A stretch of DNA of 64,000 nucleotides, taken from positions 1 to 64,000 of the forward strand of contig NZ_JAQBOF010000025.1 in assembly GCF_028288185.1 (NCBI RefSeq), written 5' to 3'. Position 1 is the stretch's first letter; each line of letters begins with the position of its first letter. The notes beneath the pieces are model-generated. The model was not told the DNA's origin. It saw nothing but the letters and a program-made list of their open reading frames with translations, and did no database searches. This stretch comes from Mucilaginibacter sp. (lineage in GTDB: Bacteria; Bacteroidota; Bacteroidia; Sphingobacteriales; Sphingobacteriaceae). Shown here in pieces: positions 16,063-25,316 of the stretch. The translations under genes were made by a program, and so were the position numbers.

Positions 16063-19000
16063 CTACCTCTTCACCCGCTCCGTAACATTCCCTGTACGCT
16101 TCAAGACACCCCAGGCGTTTAGTTCGCCTTTCATGGCTTTGCGTAAGGCTTTAAACAGGATGTAATACATTAGCTGGCGCCATATAAAACGCTGCGGAAT
16201 GATGTACACCAGTTTCTTGTAATCTTCCTTTTCCATCCAGAAAGCCAGGATGCCTACAATGAAATCTACCAGCACGAAGATGACATAATAGGTAATGATC
16301 TTGCCCGGCTTATCGCCAAACAGGCCAATGATCATAAACAAGTCGGCCAATGGCGAGAACAGCGGCAATATGATCTGGAATATCAGGATATTAGGCATAC
16401 CCACCATCCCAAAGAATTTATATTTTTTGTTGAACAGCGCGCTGCGGTTTTTCCAGAAACTTTGTATAACGCCAAAACTCCAGCGGAAACGTTGTTTAAG
16501 CAACGCGTTCAATGTTTCGGGGGCTTCTGTATAGGCTATGGCCTCGGCGCAATTTTTTATGATGTAGCCTTTTTTAAGGATCCGCATAGTTAAGTCGCAA
16601 TCCTCGGCCAATGTATCGGTAGTAAAGCCACCGGCCTGGAACACCGCCGATTTGCGGAACGCTCCGATTGCACCGGGTACTACGGTTATACTATTGATCA
16701 GGTCGAACGCGCGCCTGTCCATATTTTGGGAGGTGATATATTCTATTGATTGCCACGTGGTGATGATGTTGGTATCATTACCAACTTTAACCGTGCCAGC
16801 TACCGCGCCAATTTCGTCATCAGTAAAATAGGTCATTAAATGATAAATGGCATCATCTTTTAACTGGGTATCGGCATCAATACAAACTACAAAATCATGG
16901 CTTGCATGGGTTATACCAAAGTTTAAGGCCGATGCTTTACCGCCATTAGGTTTGGTTAAAACCATTACCCGAGGGTTATCGCCATAGGCGGCATAAACCA
17001 TATCATAAGTTTTGTCTTTCGACCCATCATCAACAAATATGATCTCGAAATGCCGGTACTCTGTCTTTAATAAACTTTGAATGGTTTTTATTACGGTAAC
17101 CTCTTCGTTATAGGCAGGCACAATTATACTTACGGGCTGTAGTTTCTTTTTCTCGACCCTTATACGGTATTTGGCAAAGCTTTTGCCTTCGGTATATTGC
17201 CTTAGCGCTAAGATCCCTATTAATACAATACGGCCAATAGCCAGGAAAATAGCCGACAGGAACAGGTATAGTAAGAACCAGTTGCCATAAAAATAACTAA
17301 CCACAAATACATCATACAAAGAGCCCATAATGCCACCCTCGTGTTTTACCCGGGGCATCAGGTCGTCTTTTGTTTTATCTAAAATATCGGCAATGGTAGT
17401 AAACTGGTAGCCATGGGTTTTAAAGAAATGTATAATTTCGGGCAAGGCCTTTACGGTTTCCTCGCGGGTATCGCCGCCGGCATCATGCAATAATAACATC
17501 GATCCGTTGTTGGCCTGCCTTATGGTACGGGCAACAATACTGTCTTTGGTAACGCCCGGCTGCCAATCCCACGGGTCTATAGATTCGCCTATGTTGATAT
17601 AGTTTTGTTTGCGACTTTCGGCCACAGGTATAACCTCTGCAAGAGTTTGCGGTTCGGCATCGGCATTAAAAGGCGGGCGAAACAGAATAGTGCTATGGCC
17701 GGTAACAGATTCTATCAACTTACGGGTAGCATTTAACTCCAGGTTTACACGCTCAATACTTACGGTTGATATATCAGGGTGGAAGAACGTATGATTGCCA
17801 ATTTCAAAACCTTCTTCATACTCACGGCGAAGAATCTGCATGTTTTTTTCGCCCATTGATCCTACGACGAAAAATGTCGCCGGAACTTTTTCGCGTTTTA
17901 AAATATCCAGTATCCTTGGGGTAAAGTCCGGGTCGGGTCCGTCATCAAATGTTAAAACTATTTTGCCCGGTTTGTAACCATATTTGCGGATAACATATTT
18001 GGTAGGCAGTTTTATATAATTCTGATTAGTAATAACGTAATTAACCGTATCCAGCTTAACATCTATCTGGCCTCTAACAGGTGTGGTTATCAGGTCAAGC
18101 ACCTCGCCATCGCCTTCGTAGTTTATCTTGTTATTTAAACCCACGTATGTTAAGCGCTTAACATCAACGCCTGTTTTCCTTAAAGAATCAATAGCCAGGT
18201 TTTTCTGGAAGAAGCTCCACATACGTGGGTCCTCACCACCAAGCCGCCATAGCGCGACACCGCCAGTATCCCAATCATCCGCCATGCGGATAATGTTGAA
18301 ATTTGTGGCAGCATCTGTAAAAACAACGGTGTGGTTTAATCCGTCCTGCCCATCATAATTGTAATGAAGGTTGGCTGATACCGGGTCATATATTATTTTA
18401 CTCTTTTTTTCGTGCGCGGTACTAATGGCGGTTTGGTAGCCAATGGGTTTACCTACGCTATTCTCTGGCCAATCAACCCCGCCGCCAAATACGGTTAAAA
18501 TAACTTTCTCGCTGGGTATGCGCGAACATACTTCGTCCAATATCTGTTCTACCCAGTGCTGGTTTGATATGTCGCCCGCGTTACTATCCTCTGTATGCTG
18601 GTTAATGGCCATAACAAATAGGAAGTCGTTAATATGCTGAAGGCGCTCCAGGTCAAATTGTTCATCATCCGGAATAACATTTTGTGTTACCAAAAAGCCT
18701 ATGGGATGAAGCGTGTTATATAGCTCCTGCTCAAACGTAATATAGTTGAGCTCGTTGCGGTTTTTTATGTTGTCGAAATCAAGGTTAACGCCTTGAAACT
18801 TATACTTATTTAGCTGATTAACAATGCTATTTATAAAAGTGGTACGCAGCTTTTTACTTTTAATAATGCGCTCAATATCCTTGGTGTCAAAATCGCCGGT
18901 AGCATTGTTGTAATTAACATAGTTGCTTAAAGTAACCAGTACCGGCTTTTTGTATTTTTTGTTTAGATTAACAAGGCCGGTATCAATCCTGGCTTGTATG

Positions 19001-19425
19001 GTATCGGCGTTGGGTTTAATAATAAAGCCTTCGCTTACTATCATATCCAGCCGGGCGATATGTTCAACCAGCGAGTTGTAAGCCTGGGCTTCCCATGCGC
19101 GGTAAAAGCCGGCATTGATACGATCTTTATTATTAGGGTGTTTTATGCGATACAAACTGCGGGTGCGTTCCAGCTTTTGTATTTGGTCTTTATCTATTTT
19201 AAAATTTTTAAATTGCTTAGAAGCCTTTAGCTGTTCAAGCTCTTCTTTAGTAAGTTTTTTTGGTGTCGGATTTAAGTTGGGTAAACTAGGATATTGCTGC
19301 GAAGTAATGGTAATTACCGAGCCTGCCACGCTACAGATCAAAACAATTAATAGTATACGGCTAAGCCATTTAAAACGGTTCCATCTACCTGGGGTATCAG
19401 CTTGAAAAACCTGCTTGTCGGCCAT
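16063..19425 (-). CDS. Three-domain GH18-like / polysaccharide deacetylase / GT2 synthase
   Basis: 1120 residues. One hydrophobic segment (22-40) is followed by a GH18-like domain (about 100-420; GVNLDFD at 212-218), then a NodB polysaccharide deacetylase (about 485-690; TFDDGPDPD 492-500, HTFFH 545-549, RPPF 583-586, LLHD 645-648). Membrane helices (about 705-740) lead into a processive GT2 domain (DADTQ 850-854, ED 941-942, QRFRW 978-982) and C-terminal helices. The set recalls PgaB plus PgaC of poly-N-acetylglucosamine synthesis on one chain, so it probably makes and trims a beta-linked amino-sugar polymer at the inner membrane (inference). In the GH18 motif the usual catalytic Glu is Asp (LDFD), so that domain may bind rather than cut. 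Confidence 0.88.
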   Translation of the reverse strand: MADKQVFQADTPGRWNRFKWLSRILLIVLICSVAGSVITITSQQYPSLPNLNPTPKKLTKEELEQLKASKQFKNFKIDKDQIQKLERTRSLYRIKHPNNKDRINAGFYRAWEAQAYNSLVEHIARLDMIVSEGFIIKPNADTIQARIDTGLVNLNKKYKKPVLVTLSNYVNYNNATGDFDTKDIERIIKSKKLRTTFINSIVNQLNKYKFQGVNLDFDNIKNRNELNYITFEQELYNTLHPIGFLVTQNVIPDDEQFDLERLQHINDFLFVMAINQHTEDSNAGDISNQHWVEQILDEVCSRIPSEKVILTVFGGGVDWPENSVGKPIGYQTAISTAHEKKSKIIYDPVSANLHYNYDGQDGLNHTVVFTDAATNFNIIRMADDWDTGGVALWRLGGEDPRMWSFFQKNLAIDSLRKTGVDVKRLTYVGLNNKINYEGDGEVLDLITTPVRGQIDVKLDTVNYVITNQNYIKLPTKYVIRKYGYKPGKIVLTFDDGPDPDFTPRILDILKREKVPATFFVVGSMGEKNMQILRREYEEGFEIGNHTFFHPDISTVSIERVNLELNATRKLIESVTGHSTILFRPPFNADAEPQTLAEVIPVAESRKQNYINIGESIDPWDWQPGVTKDSIVARTIRQANNGSMLLLHDAGGDTREETVKALPEIIHFFKTHGYQFTTIADILDKTKDDLMPRVKHEGGIMGSLYDVFVVSYFYGNWFLLYLFLSAIFLAIGRIVLIGILALRQYTEGKSFAKYRIRVEKKKLQPVSIIVPAYNEEVTVIKTIQSLLKTEYRHFEIIFVDDGSKDKTYDMVYAAYGDNPRVMVLTKPNGGKASALNFGITHASHDFVVCIDADTQLKDDAIYHLMTYFTDDEIGAVAGTVKVGNDTNIITTWQSIEYITSQNMDRRAFDLINSITVVPGAIGAFRKSAVFQAGGFTTDTLAEDCDLTMRILKKGYIIKNCAEAIAYTEAPETLNALLKQRFRWSFGVIQSFWKNRSALFNKKYKFFGMVGMPNILIFQIILPLFSPLADLFMIIGLFGDKPGKIITYYVIFVLVDFIVGILAFWMEKEDYKKLVYIIPQRFIWRQLMYYILFKALRKAMKGELNAWGVLKRTGNVTERVKR

Positions 19426-19478
19426 TAATTACTAAAGATTATTACTAAAGATTTAAGTAGAATGTATTTAGGTTGGTA

Positions 19479-19640
19479 CTATTTAAAGTTTTTATCAGTG
19501 TCGATGTTTGAAAAATCAACGCCGCATTTGCAGTTCTCGCCACAGCCTTTTTTAGCAAATAAATTTCTATACATCAGCCTGCCGATGTAAAATACAGCCG
19601 CCGCAAATATGATCAAGATTACTATTGCCTGTATATTCAT
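19479..19640 (-). CDS. Small FeoB-associated Cys-rich-type membrane protein
   Basis: 53-residue ORF: one N-terminal membrane helix (IQAIVILIIFAAAVFYIG), a basic stretch (RLMYRNLFAKK), then a Cys cluster CGENCKCG (Cys33, 37, 39) and a polar tail. This is the layout of the FeoB-associated Cys-rich family, often found beside ferrous-iron transporter genes. No feoA or feoB is in this window. A perfect TAnnTTTG box ends 5 bp before the ATG, suggesting its own leaderless transcript. The next gene on the same strand begins 53 bp downstream. Confidence 0.7.
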   Translation of the reverse strand: MNIQAIVILIIFAAAVFYIGRLMYRNLFAKKGCGENCKCGVDFSNIDTDKNFK

Positions 19641-19645
19641 GGTCA

Positions 19646-19653
19646 CAAAATTA
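19646..19653 (-). promoter_or_regulatory. Candidate -7 box of the small Cys-rich gene
   Basis: On the minus strand TAATTTTG (full TAnnTTTG match) with only 5 bp to the ATG at 19640. The transcript would begin at or next to the start codon. The rest of 19654-19940 shows no gene that I can support. Confidence 0.45.
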
Positions 19654-19943
19654 ATACATTTTATTAAGAAACGTATATTAAGTAACGCCTGATACTGAAC
19701 TTGTGTTTTTTTACTTTGAAATGTTGTGGGGATTGGTAATGTTAAACATAGTCTTGGGCTGTAGTTAAAGGTTTTGATAAAGCAAGTATAATGTCTAAAT
19801 TAGAGTTATGGGAACATATATGACACTATGTTGCTTGATGCAAAAGATAAATAGCCTATCCCAATAAATGTAATCTGGTAGTTAAATTTACATTATCTTC
19901 TCACTTAATCCCTTTATCTTTTTAAAAATCCATATATTAACCT

Positions 19944-19951
19944 TACCTTTG
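19944..19951 (+). promoter_or_regulatory. Candidate typA promoter
   Basis: TACCTTTG matches TAnnTTTG fully, with TTTA 19 bp upstream (19921-19924) in the -33 position. It lies 22 bp before the typA ATG. Confidence 0.6.
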
Positions 19952-19973
19952 CGCCAAATTTTAAAGGCATTTC

Positions 19974-21782
19974 ATGCAAAAAATAAGAAACATTGCGATC
20001 ATCGCACACGTTGACCACGGCAAGACTACTTTGGTTGATAAAATTCTGCACAGTTGTGCAATCTTCCGTGAAGGCCAGGAAACTGGTGAACTGATATTGG
20101 ATAATAATGACCTGGAACGTGAGCGTGGTATCACCATCGTATCAAAAAACGTTTCGGTAATGTATAAAGATGTTAAGATCAACATCATTGACACACCTGG
20201 TCACGCCGACTTTGGCGGCGAGGTTGAGCGTGTATTAAAAATGGCCGATGGTGTTTTAATACTTTGCGATGCTTTTGAAGGAGCTATGCCCCAAACCCGT
20301 TTTGTAACACAAAAAGCTTTGGCCTTAGGCTTAAAACCTATTGTGGTTGTAAACAAGGTTGATAAAGTAAACTGCCGCCCCGAAGAAGTTTATGAGCAAA
20401 TTTTCGAGTTGTTCTTTAACCTTGAGGCTACAGAAGATCAGTTGGATTTCCCGGTAATTTACGGTTCGTCAAAACAAGGATGGATGAGTACCGACTGGAA
20501 AAAACCTACTGAAGATATATTCCCGTTGATGGACGCTATTTTGGCAAACATCCAACCACCGCCAATTAGCGAGGGTACTTTGCAAATGCAGATCACGTCA
20601 TTAGATTATTCTTCGTTCGTTGGTCGTATTGCTATTGGCCGTGTTGCACGTGGTGTTATTAAAGAAAACATGCCCGTATCATTGGTAAAACGCGATGGTA
20701 CTATCCAAAAAACAAGAATAAAAGAACTATATACTTTTGAAGGCTTAGGTAAGGTTAAAGCTAACGAAGTTAGCGCCGGCGATATTTGCGCGGTGTTAGG
20801 TATTGACGGTTTTGATATTGGCGATACTATTGCTGATTTTGATAAACCGGAGCAATTGGAAGTTATCCATATTGACGAGACTACCATGAACATGTTGTTC
20901 ACTATCAACACTTCACCATTTTTTGGTAAAGAAGGTAAATTTGTAACCTCACGCCACTTACGTGATCGTTTGTACAAAGAGATGGAGAAAAACCTGGCAC
21001 TAAAGGTTGTTGAAACCGAGTCGCCGGATTCATACCTGGTTTATGGCCGTGGTATTCTTCACTTATCTGTATTGATCGAGACCATGCGTCGCGAAGGATA
21101 TGAGTTACAAGTGGGCCAGCCACAAGTAATTGTTAAAGAAATTGACGGTGTAAAATGCGAACCGGTAGAAACACTGATCGTAGACGTACCGGGCGATGTT
21201 GCAGGTAAAGTTATTGAGTTGGTAACCCAACGTAAAGGCGACCTGTTAGTAATGGAGCCAAAAGGCGATCTACAACATTTAGAGTTTGATATCCCTGCAC
21301 GTGGCATTATTGGTTTACGTAACAACGTATTAACCGCTACCGGTGGCGAGGCTATCATGGCTCACCGCTTTAAAGCTTACGAGCCATGGAAGGGTGTTAT
21401 CCCGGGCCGCTCAAACGGTGTATTGGTATCAATGGATACAGGTAAAACTACCGCTTTCGCAATTGATAAATTGCAGGATCGTGGTCGTTTCCATATAGAT
21501 CCGGGAGTTGATGTTTATGAGGGTCAGGTTTTAGGCGAGCATATCCGCGATAACGATTTGGTTATTAACTTAACTAAAGGCAAGCAATTAACCAACATGC
21601 GTGCATCTGGTAGTGATACCAACGTACGTATCGCGCCTGCCATTAAATTCTCATTAGAAGAGTCAATGGAATATATACAGGCTGATGAATACATTGAGGT
21701 TACTCCTCAAAGCATCCGTATGCGTAAAATATATTTGAATGAAAACGAGCGTAGAATAAACGCTAAGAAGTTTCAGTCATAA
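19974..21782 (+). CDS. typA: Translational GTPase TypA/BipA
   Basis: 602-residue ribosome-associated GTPase that aids 50S assembly and stress adaptation. G1 [15 protein letters not shown], the G2-region ERERGITI, G3 [14 protein letters not shown] and G4 NKVDK are all present. EF-Tu domain 2, EF-G-like domains and the TypA-specific C-terminus follow ([30 protein letters not shown]). Full family length. It has its own promoter-like box upstream and a strong terminator downstream, so it appears monocistronic. Confidence 0.97.
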   Translation: MQKIRNIAIIAHVDHGKTTLVDKILHSCAIFREGQETGELILDNNDLERERGITIVSKNVSVMYKDVKINIIDTPGHADFGGEVERVLKMADGVLILCDAFEGAMPQTRFVTQKALALGLKPIVVVNKVDKVNCRPEEVYEQIFELFFNLEATEDQLDFPVIYGSSKQGWMSTDWKKPTEDIFPLMDAILANIQPPPISEGTLQMQITSLDYSSFVGRIAIGRVARGVIKENMPVSLVKRDGTIQKTRIKELYTFEGLGKVKANEVSAGDICAVLGIDGFDIGDTIADFDKPEQLEVIHIDETTMNMLFTINTSPFFGKEGKFVTSRHLRDRLYKEMEKNLALKVVETESPDSYLVYGRGILHLSVLIETMRREGYELQVGQPQVIVKEIDGVKCEPVETLIVDVPGDVAGKVIELVTQRKGDLLVMEPKGDLQHLEFDIPARGIIGLRNNVLTATGGEAIMAHRFKAYEPWKGVIPGRSNGVLVSMDTGKTTAFAIDKLQDRGRFHIDPGVDVYEGQVLGEHIRDNDLVINLTKGKQLTNMRASGSDTNVRIAPAIKFSLEESMEYIQADEYIEVTPQSIRMRKIYLNENERRINAKKFQS

Positions 21783-21806
21783 TAGCTTAATAAGCTAATT
21801 GTTATT

Positions 21807-21837
21807 AAAAGAGCCGCAATATTGTGGCTCTTTTTTT
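21807..21837 (+). terminator. typA terminator
   Basis: GAGCCGCAAT pairs with ATTGTGGCTC (one G-T pair), followed by seven T. It lies 25 bp after the typA stop. It overlaps the upstream extension of the next frame, which argues against starting that gene before 21840. Confidence 0.88.
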
Positions 21838-21872
21838 GTTTAGGTATTACCAGTATATTTACGGTTAATAGT

Positions 21873-22652
21873 ATGATGAAAAGGTATCTCTATATTTGTT
21901 TTGTATTACTGACTGCGTTGTATATAAACGCTTGTAAGAAAGAGGTAAAGTCAACCAATATTTGCCTGCACGACTCATCTATTGACTATATGAAACGCTG
22001 GGCGATATTAACCACCCAGACTGACGTTTTTGAAACAAACGGTGCCGTTAAAAGCCGTACCGTTATCCATCCCAATGGTTTTTTCCAGATCAACAGCGAT
22101 TTTACCTATAATTTGTTTAGTGATGACGCGCCAGTAAACGGCAAATGGAACATCAATAAAACCTGTGATTTTGTGCTTAATCCAAACACCGCTAAAGAAC
22201 GCCGGTTTTTAGTTATTACTTTGTCTGATGATTCATTAACACTGCGACAAACCTCTGGCCTTACATCTGTTACACAACGTTACGCGGCATTTAAATGCCC
22301 CAGTTTAGCCAGTTTAGAGTTTAGATGGGATAATGCTTTTACGCTGAGGGCTCCATATAGTACTGATACTGTTTTTAAAGCAATGCGCTCAAAACAGCCT
22401 GGCTATTTTAAATTAAATGCCGATGCCAGCTATAATCTTATTTTAGGCGCATTTAATGGCGTGCCCGCCCCACCACCGGCAACCGGTACCTGGGGAATTG
22501 CCCAACCCGGCTGCCTGCTTGTGCTGGATAAAAATAAGACGGATGAAAGATCTTACGAAGTGCAGAAATTAACGGCCGACTCGCTTGTTATATGGCGAAA
22601 AGATACTGTTATTAAGCAGAATTTTTTACAGCACTTTTTTAAGCATAAGTAA
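21873..22652 (+). CDS. Two-repeat lipocalin-like lipoprotein, function unknown
   Basis: 259 residues from the ATG at 21873 (a second ATG follows directly). An upstream in-frame TTG at 21822 lies inside the typA terminator and was rejected. The signal peptide ends in a lipobox-like ALYINAC. The mature chain carries two similar segments: GFFQINSDFTYNL...GKWNINKTCDFVL...SDDSLTLRQTS and GYFKLNADASYNL...GTWGIAQPGCLLVL...TADSLVIWRKD. This G-F-x-N-D-x-Y-N-L / G-x-W-x-I / C / DSL pattern is typical of lipocalin-like domains of Bacteroidota surface lipoproteins. No ligand is known. Confidence 0.75.
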   Translation: MMKRYLYICFVLLTALYINACKKEVKSTNICLHDSSIDYMKRWAILTTQTDVFETNGAVKSRTVIHPNGFFQINSDFTYNLFSDDAPVNGKWNINKTCDFVLNPNTAKERRFLVITLSDDSLTLRQTSGLTSVTQRYAAFKCPSLASLEFRWDNAFTLRAPYSTDTVFKAMRSKQPGYFKLNADASYNLILGAFNGVPAPPPATGTWGIAQPGCLLVLDKNKTDERSYEVQKLTADSLVIWRKDTVIKQNFLQHFFKHK

Positions 22653-22725
22653 TACCTGGCTTAATAATAAACCGTCAATAACCAAGTTATTTTAATAACC
22701 TGCATAAAAGCCTTAAATTAGCCGG

Positions 22726-23412
22726 ATGAAAGGTAATGACCGGTTAAACCCCAATATATTCCACCCCAGATATGTACACCTTACCCAGTTAAGGGATGCA
22801 ACCATCAAAAAAATAGAAGAGCTAACGGCCAATAATAAAGATTTGCTGCTGGTTGATTTTGGTTGTGGCGATATGCCTTACCGCAGTGTTATTGAACCGC
22901 ATGTGGGTACTTATTTGGGTGTCGACCTGGAAATGAACCCCAAGGCTGATCATCATATCGGTTTTGACAGCAAAACCACCTTGCCTGATAATTATTGCGA
23001 TATCATTCTTTCCAACCAGGTATTGGAACATGTGGATACACCATCAGGGTATTTACAGGAAGCGCTGCGGATATTAAAACCCGGCGGTTCTATCATACTA
23101 ACCACGCATGGTTATTGGTATTATCACCCAACGCCTAATGATTATTGGCGGTGGACAAGCGCCGGCCTGCGTAAAACCGTAGAGGACGAAACCTTTATAG
23201 TTACCTCATTCTTCGGGATAATGGGTTTGGCCGCCAGCGGATTGCAATTGTTGCAGGATTCGATCATAAACAAACTGCCTAAATTTTTAAGGCCGCCGTT
23301 CGCGTTTATTATGCAGCTTAAAATTATTCTTTTTAATAAAATAAACTCGCAGCCACAGCGCGACAGGGATGCCTCTTTATATGTTGTATTGGCTCAAAAA
23401 CCGCTAAAGTAA
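22726..23412 (+). CDS. SAM-dependent methyltransferase (glycan cluster)
   Basis: 228-residue class I methyltransferase. LLVDFGCGDMPYRS is the SAM-binding motif I, and SNQVLEHVDTPSGYLQEALRILKPGGSIILTTHG is the motif II-III region of methyltransferase-11-like proteins. A C-terminal region with hydrophobic helices suggests membrane or lipid contact. It opens the 22.7-32.1 kb glycan cluster, with a glycosyltransferase starting 3 bp downstream. A weak -7-like TAAATTAG ends 4 bp before the ATG. Substrate unknown, likely a sugar or glycolipid. Confidence 0.85.
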   Translation: MKGNDRLNPNIFHPRYVHLTQLRDATIKKIEELTANNKDLLLVDFGCGDMPYRSVIEPHVGTYLGVDLEMNPKADHHIGFDSKTTLPDNYCDIILSNQVLEHVDTPSGYLQEALRILKPGGSIILTTHGYWYYHPTPNDYWRWTSAGLRKTVEDETFIVTSFFGIMGLAASGLQLLQDSIINKLPKFLRPPFAFIMQLKIILFNKINSQPQRDRDASLYVVLAQKPLK

Positions 23413-23415
23413 TTA

Positions 23416-24549
23416 ATGGAGCAATTTAACCTCTGCATCATTAAACCCAATAAAGATTCCTTTTCAGAAACCTTTGTGCGGGAACATATTGAGCGCTTGC
23501 CCGGCAATAAAAAAGTGCTGTATGGCGGTGTGTTCCCGGTTTATGACCACGAGGGTAAGTATCTCATCAAATCGCCGGTTGGTTTATTGAGCTATCTCAT
23601 CCAGAAAAAAATATTTAACAAACTGGATATAAAGGTGCGTACACATGCCCTGGCAAAATATCTATCCAAAGAAAAAATTGACGTAGTATTTGCCGAGTAC
23701 GGCATGGTTGGCGCATTGGTAACAGAGGCCTGCCAAATGGCAAACGTACCGCTGGTGATACATTATCATGGCGCCGATGTGCATCACCGGGCAACTATCA
23801 TTCAATATTTGGATCTGTATAAACGGTCATTTAACTATGCCAGCGCCTTAATTGCGGTATCAGGCGATATGGCTGAAGCGCTGATAGAGTTAGGCGCACC
23901 TGATGATAAAATAACCAATGCCTCGTGCGGTGTTGACCCGGATGCTTTCCCCCAACTGGATATTTCTAAAACGGGCCGTACATTTTTAGCTATAGGCAGA
24001 TTTGTAGAGAAGAAATCGCCAACATCGGTAGTAAAAGCGTTTAAGTTGGTGCTGGATAAATTCCCGGATGCTACTTTAAATATGGTAGGGCAGGGGCCAT
24101 TGTTTGACGAGACAAAAGCGTTGATCCACCAATTAAAAGTAGAAAAAAGCGTTACTTTATCGGGCGTTTTAAACACGGCACAAATAAAAAATTTGTTTGC
24201 AAAAACACGTTGTTTTGTACAGCATTCGGTTACAGCGGCTAACGGCGATAAAGAGGGTACCCCGGTTACTATACTCGAGGCAGGCTCATCAGGCCTGGCC
24301 ATAATAAGTACCTTGCATGCCGGAATAAAAGAAGCGATAATTAACGGAGAAACCGGATATTTGGTGCCCGAACATGATATTGAGGGAATGGCTGGTTATA
24401 TGATGAAAATAGCCGGGGATGTAGAACTGGCCGTATCGCTTGGGGCTAAAGAAGCAACTTACATTCGCGAAAATTACGATATTAGAAACAGGATAAAAAC
24501 TATAACAAAGCTTTTAAAACAAGCTATAGCAAACCATAAACATGCTTAA
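23416..24549 (+). CDS. Glycosyltransferase family 4
   Basis: 377-residue GT-B fold, retaining glycosyltransferase. The C-terminal half has AIGRFVEKKSPTSVVKAF, the donor-binding GTPVTILEAGSSGLAIISTLHAGI with the conserved E-x-G, and GETGYLVPEHD. The N-terminal acceptor domain includes VIHYHGADVHH. It lies 3 bp after a methyltransferase, and its last bases overlap the TylF-like gene by 8 bp, indicating one operon. Donor sugar not predictable. Confidence 0.92.
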   Translation: MEQFNLCIIKPNKDSFSETFVREHIERLPGNKKVLYGGVFPVYDHEGKYLIKSPVGLLSYLIQKKIFNKLDIKVRTHALAKYLSKEKIDVVFAEYGMVGALVTEACQMANVPLVIHYHGADVHHRATIIQYLDLYKRSFNYASALIAVSGDMAEALIELGAPDDKITNASCGVDPDAFPQLDISKTGRTFLAIGRFVEKKSPTSVVKAFKLVLDKFPDATLNMVGQGPLFDETKALIHQLKVEKSVTLSGVLNTAQIKNLFAKTRCFVQHSVTAANGDKEGTPVTILEAGSSGLAIISTLHAGIKEAIINGETGYLVPEHDIEGMAGYMMKIAGDVELAVSLGAKEATYIRENYDIRNRIKTITKLLKQAIANHKHA

Positions 24550-25306
24550 AAAAACATTACGGTCGTTAGTAAAGAACTTTGGTTACGATATAGTAAAACC
24601 AGACGAACGGTTAATAGTTGATGGCCTGCCCGCCGATTTTGATAAAGAAACAGTTGCTACCTACAAAAAGGTAAAACCGTATACTATGACTACGCCCGAG
24701 CGTATTGCATCATTATGCAACGCGGTAAACTACCTGGTCGACAATAAAATCGAAGGCGATTTTGTAGAGTGTGGTGTATGGCGAGGCGGCAGTACCATGG
24801 CCGCTATTGATACCCTGATGAAAGCCGGCGACAAAAGCCGCGAAATATATTTGTATGATACCTACGAGGGTATGTCTGAACCTACCGAGGCGGATAAAGT
24901 ATTTACCGGCACTACGGCTGATGAGCTGATGACGACTACCGACAGGGACGACCCGACATCGGTTTGGTGTTACTCTACTATTGAGGAAGTGCAGAAGAAT
25001 GTGGGCAGTCTTAATTACCCGGCAGCAAAAGTTCATTTTATAAAAGGCAAGGTTGAAGATAGCATCCCCCAAACCCTGCCGGGTAAAATAGCTTTATTAA
25101 GGTTAGACACCGATTTTTATGAATCAACCGCGCATGAGCTAAAACACTTATACCCGCTATTGGTACCGGGTGGTGTTATCATTATTGACGACTACGGCCA
25201 TTGGGAAGGTGCCCGCAAAGCGGTCGACGAATATATAGAAGCCCAAAAATTACCATTATTGCTAAACCGTATTGACTATACCGGTCGTATCGGCATAAAA
25301 TATTAA
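24542..25306 (+). CDS. TylF/MycF-type O-methyltransferase
   Basis: 254 residues of the macrocin-O-methyltransferase (TylF) family, which methylates hydroxyls of sugars. DFVECGVWRGGSTMAAIDTL is motif I; LYDTYEGMSEPT and LRLDTDFYESTAHELKHLYPLLVPGGVIIIDDYGHWEGARKAVDEY carry the metal-binding aspartates of this Mg2+-dependent family. It overlaps the preceding glycosyltransferase by 8 bp and is followed after 10 bp by the flippase gene. Expected role: O-methylating a sugar of the glycan built here (inference). Confidence 0.9.
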   Translation: MLKKTLRSLVKNFGYDIVKPDERLIVDGLPADFDKETVATYKKVKPYTMTTPERIASLCNAVNYLVDNKIEGDFVECGVWRGGSTMAAIDTLMKAGDKSREIYLYDTYEGMSEPTEADKVFTGTTADELMTTTDRDDPTSVWCYSTIEEVQKNVGSLNYPAAKVHFIKGKVEDSIPQTLPGKIALLRLDTDFYESTAHELKHLYPLLVPGGVIIIDDYGHWEGARKAVDEYIEAQKLPLLLNRIDYTGRIGIKY

Positions 25307-25316
25307 GCGTAAATAA

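Noticed and set aside
21822..21872. TTG-initiated 17-codon extension of the lipoprotein gene
   Set aside because: It overlaps the typA terminator and would hide the lipoprotein signal peptide; ATG 21873 fits better.
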